Source: an uncultured Dehalococcoidia bacterium (lineage in GTDB: Bacteria; Chloroflexota; Dehalococcoidia; Lucifugimonadales; Lucifugimonadaceae). From it: DNA of 52,669 nucleotides. The stretch is from assembly GCA_913052475.1 (NCBI GenBank), contig CAJXEJ010000011.1, forward strand, positions 1 through 52,669, in the 5' to 3' direction. A program made the translations under genes and the position numbers. Shown here piece by piece: positions 9,310 to 18,341 of the stretch. Every line of letters begins with the position of its first letter. Position 1 is the stretch's first letter. The notes beneath the pieces are model-generated. The model searched no databases. It was not told the DNA's origin and saw nothing but the letters and a program-made list of their open reading frames with translations.

Positions 9310-10056
9310 CTAGAGTCTTCGTTCTTTCTTCATCCGTCGCCATTCTTCGAACGATTCTGGCTGTGGCGGGTAGTACTTGCCAGGAGCGACGTTTTCGGCT
9401 TCGATCTTGGTCTTGATATAGTTCTCGACCTCTTCGTGCTCGGTTGCGTGCTCAAGAACCTCGGCAGCCATCCAAGAGGGAACGACAATTACACCGTCAT
9501 CATCACCAACCATGACATCGCCGGGGCGGACGAGTGCACCACCTACGTTGATCTGAATATCTTGTTCAGCAGGGCTTGCTGTCGGCCCACCGTGCAGACT
9601 GCGCGCGGTGGCGTAGACGGCAAGGTCGTAGTTTTCATCGCGCAGTACGTCGAGGTCACGTATTGCACCATCGATAACCACGCCATCAGCGTTGTTCATC
9701 TTGAGTTGCAGGAGCTTTACATCGCCTGCGACGACCGTTTGCGCATCGCCTGCGATATCGGCAACCAGAACGTCGCCGGGGCCGCACTTGCCCATTGCAA
9801 TGTATTCAGGTGAGCCTTCGCCACCGGGGGTATCGGCTTTCAGATCGTCACGGAGAGGGAGGAAGCGAAGAGTTCGAGCCCGAGCGGCCAACTTTCGACC
9901 CATGGTGTAGTTCTGGAGTCCTTCGCAGACGCAGAGGTGCGAGCCGAAATACTTCACAGCGTTGTAGACCGTTGCAGTTGGGAGTTTTTTCAGTCCTTCA
10001 AGCACCTCGTCGGGCACGTGGACGGGTTTCATATCGAAGGTTGGGATGTCTGACAT
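9310..10056 (-). CDS. RraA-like aldolase family protein
   Basis: A 248-residue member of the RraA/4-hydroxy-4-methyl-2-oxoglutarate aldolase family (often mislabelled dimethylmenaquinone methyltransferase). Family marks are [33 protein letters not shown] with the catalytic Gly...Arg-Asp pattern, and a [17 protein letters not shown] block. Enzymes of this type cleave or decarboxylate 2-oxo acids using a divalent metal. The start is the ATG at 10054-10056 (MSDIPTFD) behind AAGAAAA; the frame runs further upstream but without a good site. It is the first gene of the leftward run and is divergent from the CoA transferase. Confidence 0.85.
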   Translation of the reverse strand: MSDIPTFDMKPVHVPDEVLEGLKKLPTATVYNAVKYFGSHLCVCEGLQNYTMGRKLAARARTLRFLPLRDDLKADTPGGEGSPEYIAMGKCGPGDVLVADIAGDAQTVVAGDVKLLQLKMNNADGVVIDGAIRDLDVLRDENYDLAVYATARSLHGGPTASPAEQDIQINVGGALVRPGDVMVGDDDGVIVVPSWMAAEVLEHATEHEEVENYIKTKIEAENVAPGKYYPPQPESFEEWRRMKKERRL

Positions 10057-10281
10057 TTTTCTTGTATCTCGTTTCCGGTGAGCGTGTGTGGTTTTGTACG
10101 ACTCTGGATCAGAGCCGCGGGCAAGTGGATATTTGGGCGGGATACTACTCTCGTAAACCGAGCAGCCGCAACCGTTCGGTATCACGCTTCGTAACCGCAT
10201 TGCGGCTCATCATGCAGTAGAAAAGTAGTAGGGTTTGCGGCGATCGATGATTTCTCTAGTTGACTGATTCGGAGATTGCTG
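10057..10281. promoter_or_regulatory. Divergent promoter region
   Basis: This 225-bp gap separates the leftward seven-gene catabolic run from the rightward CoA transferase/crotonase pair, so promoters for both must lie here or very near. No clear consensus -35/-10 pair or inverted-repeat operator was recognised by eye. A GGAG ribosome site for the CoA transferase is at 10271-10274. Confidence 0.4.
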
Positions 10282-11463
10282 ATGTTGCCACATGGCAAAC
10301 CTTTATCAAGATTCAAAGTGCTCGACCTCACGCGCGTACGAGCAGGTCCGACCTGTGTTCGTCAGCTTGCCGATTGGGGAGCCGATGTGATCAAGATCGA
10401 GGCTCCGCCTGATGGCAAGGAAGCACTTGGTGGTGATCGCGATAATTCAGACTTCCAAAACCTTCATCGCAACAAGCGCTCATTGACGCTGAACTTGAAA
10501 TCGACGGTTGGGCGAGAGGTGTTCTACAAGCTCGTGAAGGATGCCGATGTGGTGGTCGAGAACTATCGACCCGACGTGAAGAATCGGCTTGGAGCCGACT
10601 ATGAGACGCTGGCGAAGATCAACGAGCGGATCATCCTGGTGAGCATCTCGGGTTTCGGGCAGGACGGGCCTTACGGTGATCGGGCAGGATTCGATCAGAT
10701 CGCCCAGGGCATGGGCGGACTAATGTCGATCACTGGTGCGCCGGGTGAAGGTCCGATGCGAGTCGGCATTCCGGTGGCTGATCTCTGCGCTGGGATGTTT
10801 GCCGCACAGGGAACGATGCTGGCTTTGCTGGAACGGGAAGTTTCTGGAAAAGGGCAGTGGGTTCGCACGTCGTTGCTCGAAGCGATGGTGCAGATGCTCG
10901 ATTTTCAGGCTGCGCGCTATCTGAAAGAGAATGACGTTCCAGGACAGGCGGGAAACGACCACCCGACGAATATTCCGACAGGTGTATTTCCGACTTCCGA
11001 CGGGCACATAAATATCGCGGTTGCTGGCGGCACGATGTTCGAGCGCTGCTGCGGTGCGCTTGGTCATCCCGAGTGGCTCGATGACGAACTGTTCTCCACT
11101 TCACCAGCAAGATCGAAAAATCGAGTCGCGATGAACGCCGCAATTTCGGAAGTCACGAAGACGAATACCAACGAGTACTGGATCGATCTGTTGAACAGCG
11201 TTGGCTGTCCGGCGGGTCCGATCAACTCGATGGACGAAGTTTTCGCCGATCCCCAAGTGAAGCATCTGGAGATGGCCGTTCGCGTCGATCACCCTCGACT
11301 CGGCAAGTTCGACGTTGTGAACCAGGCGATAAAGATGAGCCGAACACCGTCTGAGGTTAGGACGGCGACTCCTGACCAGGGAGAGCACACCGACGATATT
11401 CTGGCTGAGCTTGGCTACGACGAGAGGCTGATCGCCAAGATGCACGAAAACGGTGTTGTTTAG
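10282..11463 (+). CDS. CaiB/BaiF family (class III) CoA transferase
   Basis: A 393-residue class III CoA transferase, which moves CoA between carboxylic acids. The N-terminus LSRFKVLDLTRVRAGPTC and DWGADVIKIEAPP are the usual opening blocks. NKRSLTLNLK, VVENYRPDVKNRLG and ISGFGQDGPYGDRAGFD follow. The catalytic Asp is expected in VADLCAGMFAAQG. ATG at 10282 has GGAG 7 nt upstream; a TTG at 10276 would leave almost no spacing. It is followed by a crotonase, so the pair probably activates and processes an acyl-CoA from the adjacent catabolic genes. Substrate unknown. Confidence 0.92.
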   Translation: MLPHGKPLSRFKVLDLTRVRAGPTCVRQLADWGADVIKIEAPPDGKEALGGDRDNSDFQNLHRNKRSLTLNLKSTVGREVFYKLVKDADVVVENYRPDVKNRLGADYETLAKINERIILVSISGFGQDGPYGDRAGFDQIAQGMGGLMSITGAPGEGPMRVGIPVADLCAGMFAAQGTMLALLEREVSGKGQWVRTSLLEAMVQMLDFQAARYLKENDVPGQAGNDHPTNIPTGVFPTSDGHINIAVAGGTMFERCCGALGHPEWLDDELFSTSPARSKNRVAMNAAISEVTKTNTNEYWIDLLNSVGCPAGPINSMDEVFADPQVKHLEMAVRVDHPRLGKFDVVNQAIKMSRTPSEVRTATPDQGEHTDDILAELGYDERLIAKMHENGVV

Positions 11464-11541
11464 CAGCCCGGGTACCAGCATCGGCGGGCTAAATGCCTGA
11501 AAATCGACCAACTCAGTGAACAATTCGTTAAGGACAAAAAC

Positions 11542-12345
11542 ATGAGGCAGCTTGAACTGCAGACCGACAAGATGTTGGCGCACGTTGAAGATGGTGTTGG
11601 CTGGATAACGTTCAACCAGCCGAATAAGCGCAACGCAGTGTCGTTTGCAATGTGGCGGGCGATTCCAGAGATCATCGACGACTTTGCTTCTAGCGAAGAC
11701 GTTCGGGTAGTTGTGCTGAAGGGCGCGGGCGATAAGGCGTTCGTTTCAGGAGCCGATATTTCTGAGTTCGAGGAGGTGCGCAGCACACCAGAGCAGATCG
11801 CTATCTACGAAGCTGCGACCGGCGGTGCGAGTGCGGCTCTGAAATCGCTTGAGAAGCCGCTTATCGCAATGATTCGCGGATTTTGTATTGGCGGTGGAAT
11901 GGCTATCGCACTGACCGCCGATCTGCGCATTTCTGCCGATGATGGCCAGTTCGGCGTGCCAGCGGCGAAGTTGGGTCTGGGTTACGGCTACGGTGGAATC
12001 AAGGAGTTGATGAATCTGGTGGGACCGTCGTTCGCCAAGGAAATATTCTTTACCGGCGGGCGCTTCAGTGCATCGGACGCCGAGACGATGGGTCTGGCGA
12101 ATCGAGTGGTTACGGTCGATGAGTTGGAAGCGACGGTAACAGCGCTCGCGAGAACTATTGCCGACAACGCCCCTATGACCGTTAAGGCTGCGAAAGCGGC
12201 CGTGAACGAGGGCACGAAAAATCCCGACGAACGTGATCTCGATCGTGTTGCTGCGATGGTTGAGGCGTGCTTCAACAGCGAAGACTACAAAGAGGGCCGT
12301 CGGGCGTTCATGGAGAAGCGAAAGCCGCAGTTCCAAGGTCGGTAG
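11542..12345 (+). CDS. Crotonase-fold (enoyl-CoA hydratase/isomerase family) protein
   Basis: A 267-residue crotonase superfamily protein. Oxyanion-hole segments are visible as SGADISEF and GFCIGGGMAIALTADLRI, followed by FGVPAAKLGLGYGYGG. Classical hydratases carry Glu in GGGxE and in PExxLG; here those positions read A/M and PA, so both catalytic glutamates seem missing. It may therefore carry out another crotonase-type reaction rather than hydration. ATG at 11542 is preceded by AAGGAC. It lies 78 bp after the CoA transferase and faces tRNA-Phe. Confidence 0.85.
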   Translation: MRQLELQTDKMLAHVEDGVGWITFNQPNKRNAVSFAMWRAIPEIIDDFASSEDVRVVVLKGAGDKAFVSGADISEFEEVRSTPEQIAIYEAATGGASAALKSLEKPLIAMIRGFCIGGGMAIALTADLRISADDGQFGVPAAKLGLGYGYGGIKELMNLVGPSFAKEIFFTGGRFSASDAETMGLANRVVTVDELEATVTALARTIADNAPMTVKAAKAAVNEGTKNPDERDLDRVAAMVEACFNSEDYKEGRRAFMEKRKPQFQGR

Positions 12346-12407
12346 CGCCATTCCGCAATCGACCAGCCCCGGATAGACGGAATTGGCCGATTCTTAATTC
12401 AAACAAA

Positions 12408-12483
12408 TGGTGCCGAGGGGCAGACTCGAACTGCCGACACATGGATTTTCAGTCCATTGCTCTACCAACTGAGCTACCTCGGC
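12408..12483 (-). tRNA. tRNA-Phe (GAA)
   Basis: The minus strand gives a full cloverleaf. GCCGAGG pairs with CCTCGGC (acceptor), the D-arm holds AGCTCAGTTGGTAGAGC, and the anticodon loop ACTGAAAAT carries GAA. The T-arm has GTTCGAGTC. Discriminator A and an encoded CCA occupy 12408-12411. Length 76 nt. Confidence 0.95.
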
Positions 12484-12652
12484 TTGGCAACCACATGGCC
12501 GGTGCTACCTTGTGGGTAATGACACGGCACGGCAATCAATCGTAGCCGCGGTGTGGTGGTGAGGCAATAGAACCAGCGATGAGCCTGAGCTACTTCCCTC
12601 GAATCCTCACGTAGGTTGAACCATTAATCGGAGTAACCGCGAGGCGCGCTGA

Positions 12653-12658
12653 TATAAT
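12653..12658 (+). promoter_or_regulatory. Possible -10 element before the DRTGG gene
   Basis: A perfect TATAAT hexamer lies about 100 bp upstream of the P-loop/DRTGG gene, in a stretch (12484-12754) holding no gene. The expected -35 position has no good match to TTGACA, so this is a weak promoter candidate. Confidence 0.3.
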
Positions 12659-12754
12659 TTCGTCTGCTTATCGCTCGTTAACAATTCGACCAGAATCATT
12701 CGGCGAATGATCGTCATTAGCTGCTTCTGGACTGCGTGTACTTTGAGGACATTA

Positions 12755-13714
12755 ATGGCGACTCTTATCATCTCTTCAATCTCGGATCGTTCTGGAAAAA
12801 CCGCTGTGGCCGCTGCCCTGGCGTCACGGCTAGGATCGGATGGTTCTCAGGTAGCGGTTGGTAGGGCTGTAAGCGGCGATGCTTCGAGTAGTTCCGACGC
12901 TGATGTATTTTCCAACCTGTTGCCCGAGAGTCCTGCAGTGAGTGGAGCAGTCGGCGATATTGCTTCGAAGATTTCTGGTTCAACCGGTTCTAGCAAGATA
13001 GCGATTGTCGAAGGATCGTCCGACACTAGTTCAAACCTCGAATTGGCGAATTCGACTGACGGTCTGATTCTGCTGGTTACTCGTTACGGAGAAGGTATTG
13101 CTGCGGTTGCTAAGGAGTACGGATCGCGTCTTGCTGGCGTGATCGTCAATGGCCTCCCAAAGTATCGGGCCGAAGATGCCGATGGAACGATTGCTGGCGA
13201 TCTCGAAGCATCGGGAGCGAAGTTGTTCGGATCGATTCCTGACGATCGACGCATGCTTGCGCCGAAATTGGGCCAGGTCGCTGATTTTCTCGGCGGTGAA
13301 TTCCTGAACGGTGATGATCAGTCGGATCAACTTCTCGATAACTTCCTTATCGGTGGCCTGGTTCTCGACTGGGGCCCGTATTACTTCTCGAATCGCAAGA
13401 ACACTGGCGTGATCGTTCGTGGTGATCGTCCTGATGTGCAGCTCGCTGCTCTTCAAACCGATACGACCAGAGCCTTGATCCTTACAAAGGGCGTTCGTCC
13501 GGTTGAGTACGTGATGTACGAGGCGGCCCAACGAGGCATTCCGTTGGTTGTGGTTCCAGACAACACGCATGACGTGGCAGAGCAGCTCGAAGGATTGCAG
13601 CCGCGGGTTGCCTTTGATCACGTTGACAAACTCAGCCGCATGGTGGACCTGATTTCCGAACATGTCGATATTTCGGCACTGGAAGATCAGCTGGCGCAGC
13701 CGGCGACCAGATAG
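12755..13714 (+). CDS. P-loop NTPase with DRTGG domain, phosphotransacetylase N-terminal-like
   Basis: A 319-residue protein with the architecture of the regulatory N-terminal half of long phosphate acetyltransferases. A MinD/BioD-type P-loop is followed by a DRTGG domain, but the catalytic acetyltransferase domain is missing. The P-loop is SSISDRSGKTAV near residue 7. The DRTGG part covers roughly residues 200-310, with GDRPDVQLAALQTDTTRALI and GIPLVVVPDNTHDVAEQL. ATG at 12755 with GAGG 6 nt upstream. Family members of this type have no settled biochemical role; a nucleotide- or metabolite-sensing function is inferred. Confidence 0.75.
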   Translation: MATLIISSISDRSGKTAVAAALASRLGSDGSQVAVGRAVSGDASSSSDADVFSNLLPESPAVSGAVGDIASKISGSTGSSKIAIVEGSSDTSSNLELANSTDGLILLVTRYGEGIAAVAKEYGSRLAGVIVNGLPKYRAEDADGTIAGDLEASGAKLFGSIPDDRRMLAPKLGQVADFLGGEFLNGDDQSDQLLDNFLIGGLVLDWGPYYFSNRKNTGVIVRGDRPDVQLAALQTDTTRALILTKGVRPVEYVMYEAAQRGIPLVVVPDNTHDVAEQLEGLQPRVAFDHVDKLSRMVDLISEHVDISALEDQLAQPATR

Positions 13715-13734
13715 CGTCTTCTCAGGCAACTGGT

Positions 13735-14181
13735 ATGAGCATCCTCGACAAGATCGCCCCTCGGAAGGGCTACAAGCAACGTCGACTCGGAACGCCTTTG
13801 GTGTCGAATGTAGCGAAGACGCTATTTTACGTCGGCGTGCCCAGCTTTTTCCTGTCGGTGGCGCTGGTGATTTTTTTCGACAAAGGCGTAGAGCTCCCAA
13901 ATATTCCGGCGACTCGAACCGATTCAGAAGTGCTGGCGATGGTTCACGAGTATTTGAAAGAGACCGATGCTCGCACTATCGACGATTACAACATATTAAC
14001 CAACTGCTGGACTGAGTTCGGTGATGCAGAGTTCACGGTTGAGTACTTCAGTACCACGGGAATATGGCGGGTTAACGCTTACTACAGACAAGTACGTTAT
14101 TACTGGCGAGTGGATGATTCGACGATGACGTTAACTCGTGATCTGTGGTTCAAACCGAAGAGCCGAACCATTAAGTGTTGA
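13735..14181 (+). CDS. Single-pass membrane protein of unknown function
   Basis: A 148-residue protein I do not recognise. It begins with a basic head (MSILDKIAPRKGYKQRR), has one transmembrane segment around residues 29-48 (FYVGVPSFFLSVALVIFF), and a C-terminal part of about 100 residues rich in Tyr, Trp and Thr. The positive-inside pattern suggests the C-terminal part is outside the membrane. It follows the DRTGG gene by 20 bp, so they are probably co-transcribed. Confidence 0.65.
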   Translation: MSILDKIAPRKGYKQRRLGTPLVSNVAKTLFYVGVPSFFLSVALVIFFDKGVELPNIPATRTDSEVLAMVHEYLKETDARTIDDYNILTNCWTEFGDAEFTVEYFSTTGIWRVNAYYRQVRYYWRVDDSTMTLTRDLWFKPKSRTIKC

Positions 14182-14269
14182 ACGCTCGCTGATGGTGCAC
14201 GCATCAATTCGTTCTGAAATTTGTGCCACATCGTCGAGCAAATCGGCGGGCGGCGGCTAACATTACGTG

Positions 14270-16600
14270 ATGTCTTCGATTTCGCTCACTGAAAATTTAC
14301 TAGCCGGTCTTTCCGATCGACAGCGAGAAGCCGTAACTCACTCCGAGGGACCGCTGCTTATCGTCGCTGGTCCTGGCTCCGGAAAAACGCGAGTTATGGC
14401 GCACCGTGTTGCCTTTCTTATCGGCGAAAAGGGCATTCCTTCGTGGAAGATCCTAGCGGTCACTTTCACGAACAAAGCGGCGCGTGAATTGCGTGAGCGG
14501 TGCGAACGACTGGTTGGAGTGGGATCACCCGAGCTGCAAGTACGCACGTTCCACGGATTTTGCTCGCGGGTTCTTCGTTCTGATGGCGAGCACGTTGGGC
14601 TGAAACCAGAGTTCACGATCTACGATGCTGACGATCAGGCCCGAGTGGCGCGGCGCGTTCTCGATGGCCTTGATATCGATCCCAAGCAATTCCCGCCCAG
14701 GGCGTTGCTCAGCGTGGTTTCCGACGCTAAGAACAACATGCGTAGCCCGGCACAGCTTTCACGCCGAACCGAGACTTATCGTGACGAAGTGGCTTCGCGT
14801 TTCTATCAAGCATACGAAAGTGCATTGCAGCGGGCGAATGCTGCGGACTTCGATGATCTGCTGCTCAAGACGTACCAGCTTCTCGAAGGTTATCCGGAGA
14901 TGCTTGAGAAGTACCAGGAGCGGTTTGATTACTTGCTGGTTGATGAGTTCCAGGACACCAATCCGTTGCAGTTTCAGGTGGCTCGGCTGCTTGCATTGAA
15001 AAGCCAGAATATTTGTGTGGTGGGCGATCCAGATCAATCGATCTATTCGTGGCGCCACGCCGATCCGACCAACCTGACCGATTTCCAGAGCACGTTCAAG
15101 AACACGAAAATCGTAACACTCGATCAGAGCTATCGTTCGACCCAAATCATCCTCGAGGCAGCTGATTCCGTAATTGGGAACAACGATGGCCGGATGGAGA
15201 AGAATCTCTGGACCGAAAACAGCCGTGGCACTCGTATAACAGTCGCCGAGGCGTACAACGAAGAGGAAGAGGCCCGACTGGTCCTTGAGGCGGCGAACGA
15301 TCTAAAGACTAAGGACGGTATAGGTCGCAATGAAGTGGCGATCATGTACCGGGTTAATGCGCAGTCGCGTGCGTTCGAGGTGGCGTGCAACCGAGAGGGA
15401 ATTCCGTATCGACTTGTGGGTGGTGTGAAGTTCTACGACCGCAAGGAAGTCAAGGACATTCTGTCGTTCCTACGAGTCGTCGCCAACCCTGCTGATGACG
15501 CTGCACTGGAACGAATCATCAACGTTCCGACACGCGGGATTTCGGCCCGCACTGTTGCTGAACTACGTGTGGTTGCTAACGCAAATGACGTTCCGGTTCT
15601 CGATGTGATTCTAGACATCGCACGTGTCCAGATGGGTGATGAAGAGCCGTCTGCCTACTACGCCGAGCTTGCGACACGTGCGCTGAAATCGGTGACTGCG
15701 TTTGGAGATTTGATTACCCGGTTTATCGAGCAGTCTCTGGCGTTGGATACGAACGAATTGATCGATCTGATTGTTGAGCGAAGCGGTTACGGTGTGATGC
15801 TTCGTGAAGACAAGGAACGTGGCGAAGAACGGATGGAAAACCTGCAGGAACTTAAGGCGTCTGCCGAGCAATTCGCCGGTTCCGAAGAGCGTGGCCAACT
15901 GACAGATTTTCTCGAAAACGTGGCGCTGGTGTCCGATGTGGACGGACTGCAAGGCGGTGACGATATCGAAGCCGACAAAGAGGCGTTGACGCTAATTACG
16001 CTGCATCAGGCAAAAGGCCTTGAGTATGACGCAGTGTTCCTTGTGGGTCTCGAAGAGGGGATGTTGCCTCATTCTCGAAGCGTGGACGATCCAACTAACT
16101 TGGAAGAAGAGCGTCGACTGCTGTACGTCGGCATGACACGTGCTCGTAAGCGGTTGTATATGTTCCGGGCGTTCCAGCGTCGTTTCCGAGGTCAATCGGG
16201 TTCGCAGATGGCGTCACGATTCCTGCTCGAAATCCCCGATTCACTCGTGACTACACGTGACATCAGGGGTCATTCTCGGGTAGCCGATCGAATTCCTGAT
16301 CCGATGTGGACGAAACGGGCGGCAACAACACCGACTCCACGTTCTGCTTCCCGCTCGGAAGACGCATTTTCAGCCGGCGACAAAGTCCGACATAGAACGT
16401 TTGGTGAGGGTGTTGTGATCAATTCGTCGGGTGCGGGTGGCGATACGCAGGTGACTGTGGCGTTTTCGGGACATGGAGTGAAGCGTCTGATGCTGTCGTT
16501 CGCTCCACTGGAGAAAGTCGTCGAAGAAGAATCGAAACAGCAGTATGATCCCGACGAAGACGAGATCGAAATACAGGATCCCGATTTGTTTGCGCCCTAG
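14270..16600 (+). CDS. pcrA: ATP-dependent DNA helicase PcrA/UvrD
   Basis: A 776-residue superfamily 1A 3'-5' helicase for nucleotide excision and mismatch repair, replication restart and RNA polymerase handling. Motifs in order are AGPGSGKTR (Walker A), VDEFQDTNPLQ (Walker B), GDPDQSIYSWR (III), DQSYRS (IV), LHQAKGLEYDAVFL (V) and LLYVGMTRARKRLY (VI). A final small domain, VRHRTFGEGVV to the end, is the C-terminal RNA-polymerase-binding Tudor-like module of PcrA. A GTG one codon upstream (14267) is an equally possible start. No strong ribosome site is visible. Confidence 0.96.
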   Translation: MSSISLTENLLAGLSDRQREAVTHSEGPLLIVAGPGSGKTRVMAHRVAFLIGEKGIPSWKILAVTFTNKAARELRERCERLVGVGSPELQVRTFHGFCSRVLRSDGEHVGLKPEFTIYDADDQARVARRVLDGLDIDPKQFPPRALLSVVSDAKNNMRSPAQLSRRTETYRDEVASRFYQAYESALQRANAADFDDLLLKTYQLLEGYPEMLEKYQERFDYLLVDEFQDTNPLQFQVARLLALKSQNICVVGDPDQSIYSWRHADPTNLTDFQSTFKNTKIVTLDQSYRSTQIILEAADSVIGNNDGRMEKNLWTENSRGTRITVAEAYNEEEEARLVLEAANDLKTKDGIGRNEVAIMYRVNAQSRAFEVACNREGIPYRLVGGVKFYDRKEVKDILSFLRVVANPADDAALERIINVPTRGISARTVAELRVVANANDVPVLDVILDIARVQMGDEEPSAYYAELATRALKSVTAFGDLITRFIEQSLALDTNELIDLIVERSGYGVMLREDKERGEERMENLQELKASAEQFAGSEERGQLTDFLENVALVSDVDGLQGGDDIEADKEALTLITLHQAKGLEYDAVFLVGLEEGMLPHSRSVDDPTNLEEERRLLYVGMTRARKRLYMFRAFQRRFRGQSGSQMASRFLLEIPDSLVTTRDIRGHSRVADRIPDPMWTKRAATTPTPRSASRSEDAFSAGDKVRHRTFGEGVVINSSGAGGDTQVTVAFSGHGVKRLMLSFAPLEKVVEEESKQQYDPDEDEIEIQDPDLFAP

Positions 16601-16632
16601 GTGTCGATGACACGTTTATTGAGGACAAAAGT

Positions 16633-17175
16633 ATGCCTTCCAAGGTTCTTACAGTTCAAGTCAGCTCTGGGCACACGATGTCGAAACCTGTGGTGGACTC
16701 GATCACGCTTGTCGCAGGGTTTGGCGTTGAGGGTGATGCTCACAACGGAACCACGGTCAAGCACCGGAGTCGGGTGAGACAGGATCCAACGCAACCGAAT
16801 CTTCGGCAGGTTCACCTCATGCACGCTGAGTTGTTCGATGAGCTTCGTGATATGGGCTTCGACGTGCGGTCTGGGATGCTGGGCGAGAACATCACGACGA
16901 GTGGGATTGATCTGCTTGGTCTCCCGGTTGGAGCTCGATTGCACATCGGTGCAGAGGCGATTGTCGAGGTGACCGGACTGCGGAATCCCTGCGCCCAGAT
17001 TGATGGAATCGCTCCGGGACTGATGGATGCGTGTCTGGCTCGCGATTCCAACGGCAAGTTAATTCGCAAGACCGGAATGTTTTCGATAGTTGTGGTGGGG
17101 GGAGTTGTCCGCGCTGGCGATGCCATCAAGCTTGAAATGCCGGTTGGTGAGCAAGTCCGCATGCAGCCTGTGTAA
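16633..17175 (+). CDS. MOSC domain protein
   Basis: A 180-residue stand-alone MOSC domain protein. This family binds molybdenum cofactor or handles sulfur via a conserved cysteine. Visible parts are LGENITTSGIDLLGLPVG and the Cys-bearing VTGLRNPCAQI near residue 120, followed by the usual GV(V)RAGDAI strand. ATG at 16633 with GAGGA upstream. It follows pcrA by 32 bp. No molybdenum enzyme genes are nearby, so its partner is unknown. Confidence 0.85.
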   Translation: MPSKVLTVQVSSGHTMSKPVVDSITLVAGFGVEGDAHNGTTVKHRSRVRQDPTQPNLRQVHLMHAELFDELRDMGFDVRSGMLGENITTSGIDLLGLPVGARLHIGAEAIVEVTGLRNPCAQIDGIAPGLMDACLARDSNGKLIRKTGMFSIVVVGGVVRAGDAIKLEMPVGEQVRMQPV

Positions 17176-17228
17176 GGCACGACAACATTTGTTCAAATAT
17201 TGAACTATTCCGGCGACCGGCGGTGTAG

Positions 17229-17738
17229 ATGATCGAACTTATCCACTCACCAACCAATACAATCGTCGATATGCAGATACCTCGGTGGGATCGAATTTAC
17301 TACTTTGCGTTCACGGCCACGGTCTTTGCCCTCGCCAGCTTTGTAGGGCTGTTCGCTTTTCCACTTGTTGAACTGATGAACGACGAGAACGGTGAAGTCG
17401 CTCGCAAAACGCTTCTCGAAGACGGGCAGGGCCATATATTGCTCTTGAGCTTGTTGCCGCTTGTACTGGCTGGAAGTACTCTGCTGGTCGTTCCGAAACA
17501 TGGTCTTCCAGACAGATCGGCGAAGATAAACCTCTGGATATCGACCTTTCTGATCTACGTGTTCGTCATTTTGTTCATCTTTGTAGACGGTATTTTGTTT
17601 ATACCGACGGCGATATTGATGACTGCCGCCGCCGTAGGATCACAGGTGACGCGTCGAGAGCGAAAGATATTCGCCGGATCACCAACGGAATCGAAATCGA
17701 GCGGTGGTGGTGGTAAACGCAGGCGAAACAAGGGCTAA
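17229..17738 (+). CDS. Small multi-pass membrane protein
   Basis: A 169-residue protein with about four hydrophobic segments (near residues 20-43, 70-90, 102-122 and 124-143) and a charged tail rich in Gly, Lys and Arg. I do not recognise a family. A second in-frame ATG at 17271 (MQIPRWDRIYYF) could be the true start; neither has a clear ribosome site. Confidence 0.55.
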   Translation: MIELIHSPTNTIVDMQIPRWDRIYYFAFTATVFALASFVGLFAFPLVELMNDENGEVARKTLLEDGQGHILLLSLLPLVLAGSTLLVVPKHGLPDRSAKINLWISTFLIYVFVILFIFVDGILFIPTAILMTAAAVGSQVTRRERKIFAGSPTESKSSGGGGKRRRNKG

Positions 17739-17837
17739 ACTGTCGGCTATATGGCATCAGCACGTTCGTTCATTTGCCTTGAAGATTGTGTTGGATGGTC
17801 CCCGAGCGCCAGAGGAAAGCACGAGTAGACATTTCGT

Positions 17838-18341
17838 ATGACGGCATCAGCGTCACCCGGTGACACCGTAATTACAGACGAACTCCGATCGTTTATCGGG
17901 CTGGAATCGATTGGAGTCACGTACGATATCGAGCGTCACGCTGTCGAGCGATTTGCCGCTGCTATCGGCGATCCTAACCCCCTCTATTCCGACCGGGAAG
18001 TTGCCGAATCGACTTCGTATGGAAGCCTGATCGCACCGCCGACGTTCTTTCGATCGCTCCTACCAGACAACCTGCCGAATCCGTTTCCCGAGCCGTTCGC
18101 CCACGTGCTCGATGGCGGTAGCAAGTATCGCTTCAACGAACCGGTTCGAGTTGGTGATCAGATAACGGTCGTTCGCAAGATTGTCGATCTGTTTGAGAAG
18201 CACGGTCGGATGGGCACGATGCTGTTCAAGGTTGCTGAAATTTCGTATACAAATCAGGAAGCCCGATTGGTCGGAACCCAGACTACAACAACGATTACCT
18301 ACGGCACTGGAGAAAAGGATTTTGGCGTTGGCGACGGCTAA
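17838..18341 (+). CDS. MaoC-like hotdog dehydratase, N-type (FAS1-like)
   Basis: A 167-residue hotdog-fold protein of the N-terminal MaoC/hydroxyacyl dehydratase type. The phrases ERFAAAIGDPNPLYSD and LIAPPTFF are family-typical, as is the late VRVGDQITVVRKI strand. It overlaps the next hotdog gene by 14 bp, and such pairs usually form a heteromeric (R)-specific enoyl-CoA hydratase in which one subunit holds the catalytic residues. The downstream double SDR gene supports a role in acyl-CoA beta-oxidation or a related lipid pathway. Confidence 0.85.
   Translation: MTASASPGDTVITDELRSFIGLESIGVTYDIERHAVERFAAAIGDPNPLYSDREVAESTSYGSLIAPPTFFRSLLPDNLPNPFPEPFAHVLDGGSKYRFNEPVRVGDQITVVRKIVDLFEKHGRMGTMLFKVAEISYTNQEARLVGTQTTTTITYGTGEKDFGVGDG

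Noticed and set aside
13031-13900. 289-codon open frame on the minus strand
   Set aside because: Antisense to the DRTGG gene and the following gene; Arg/His-rich composition typical of a shadow frame.
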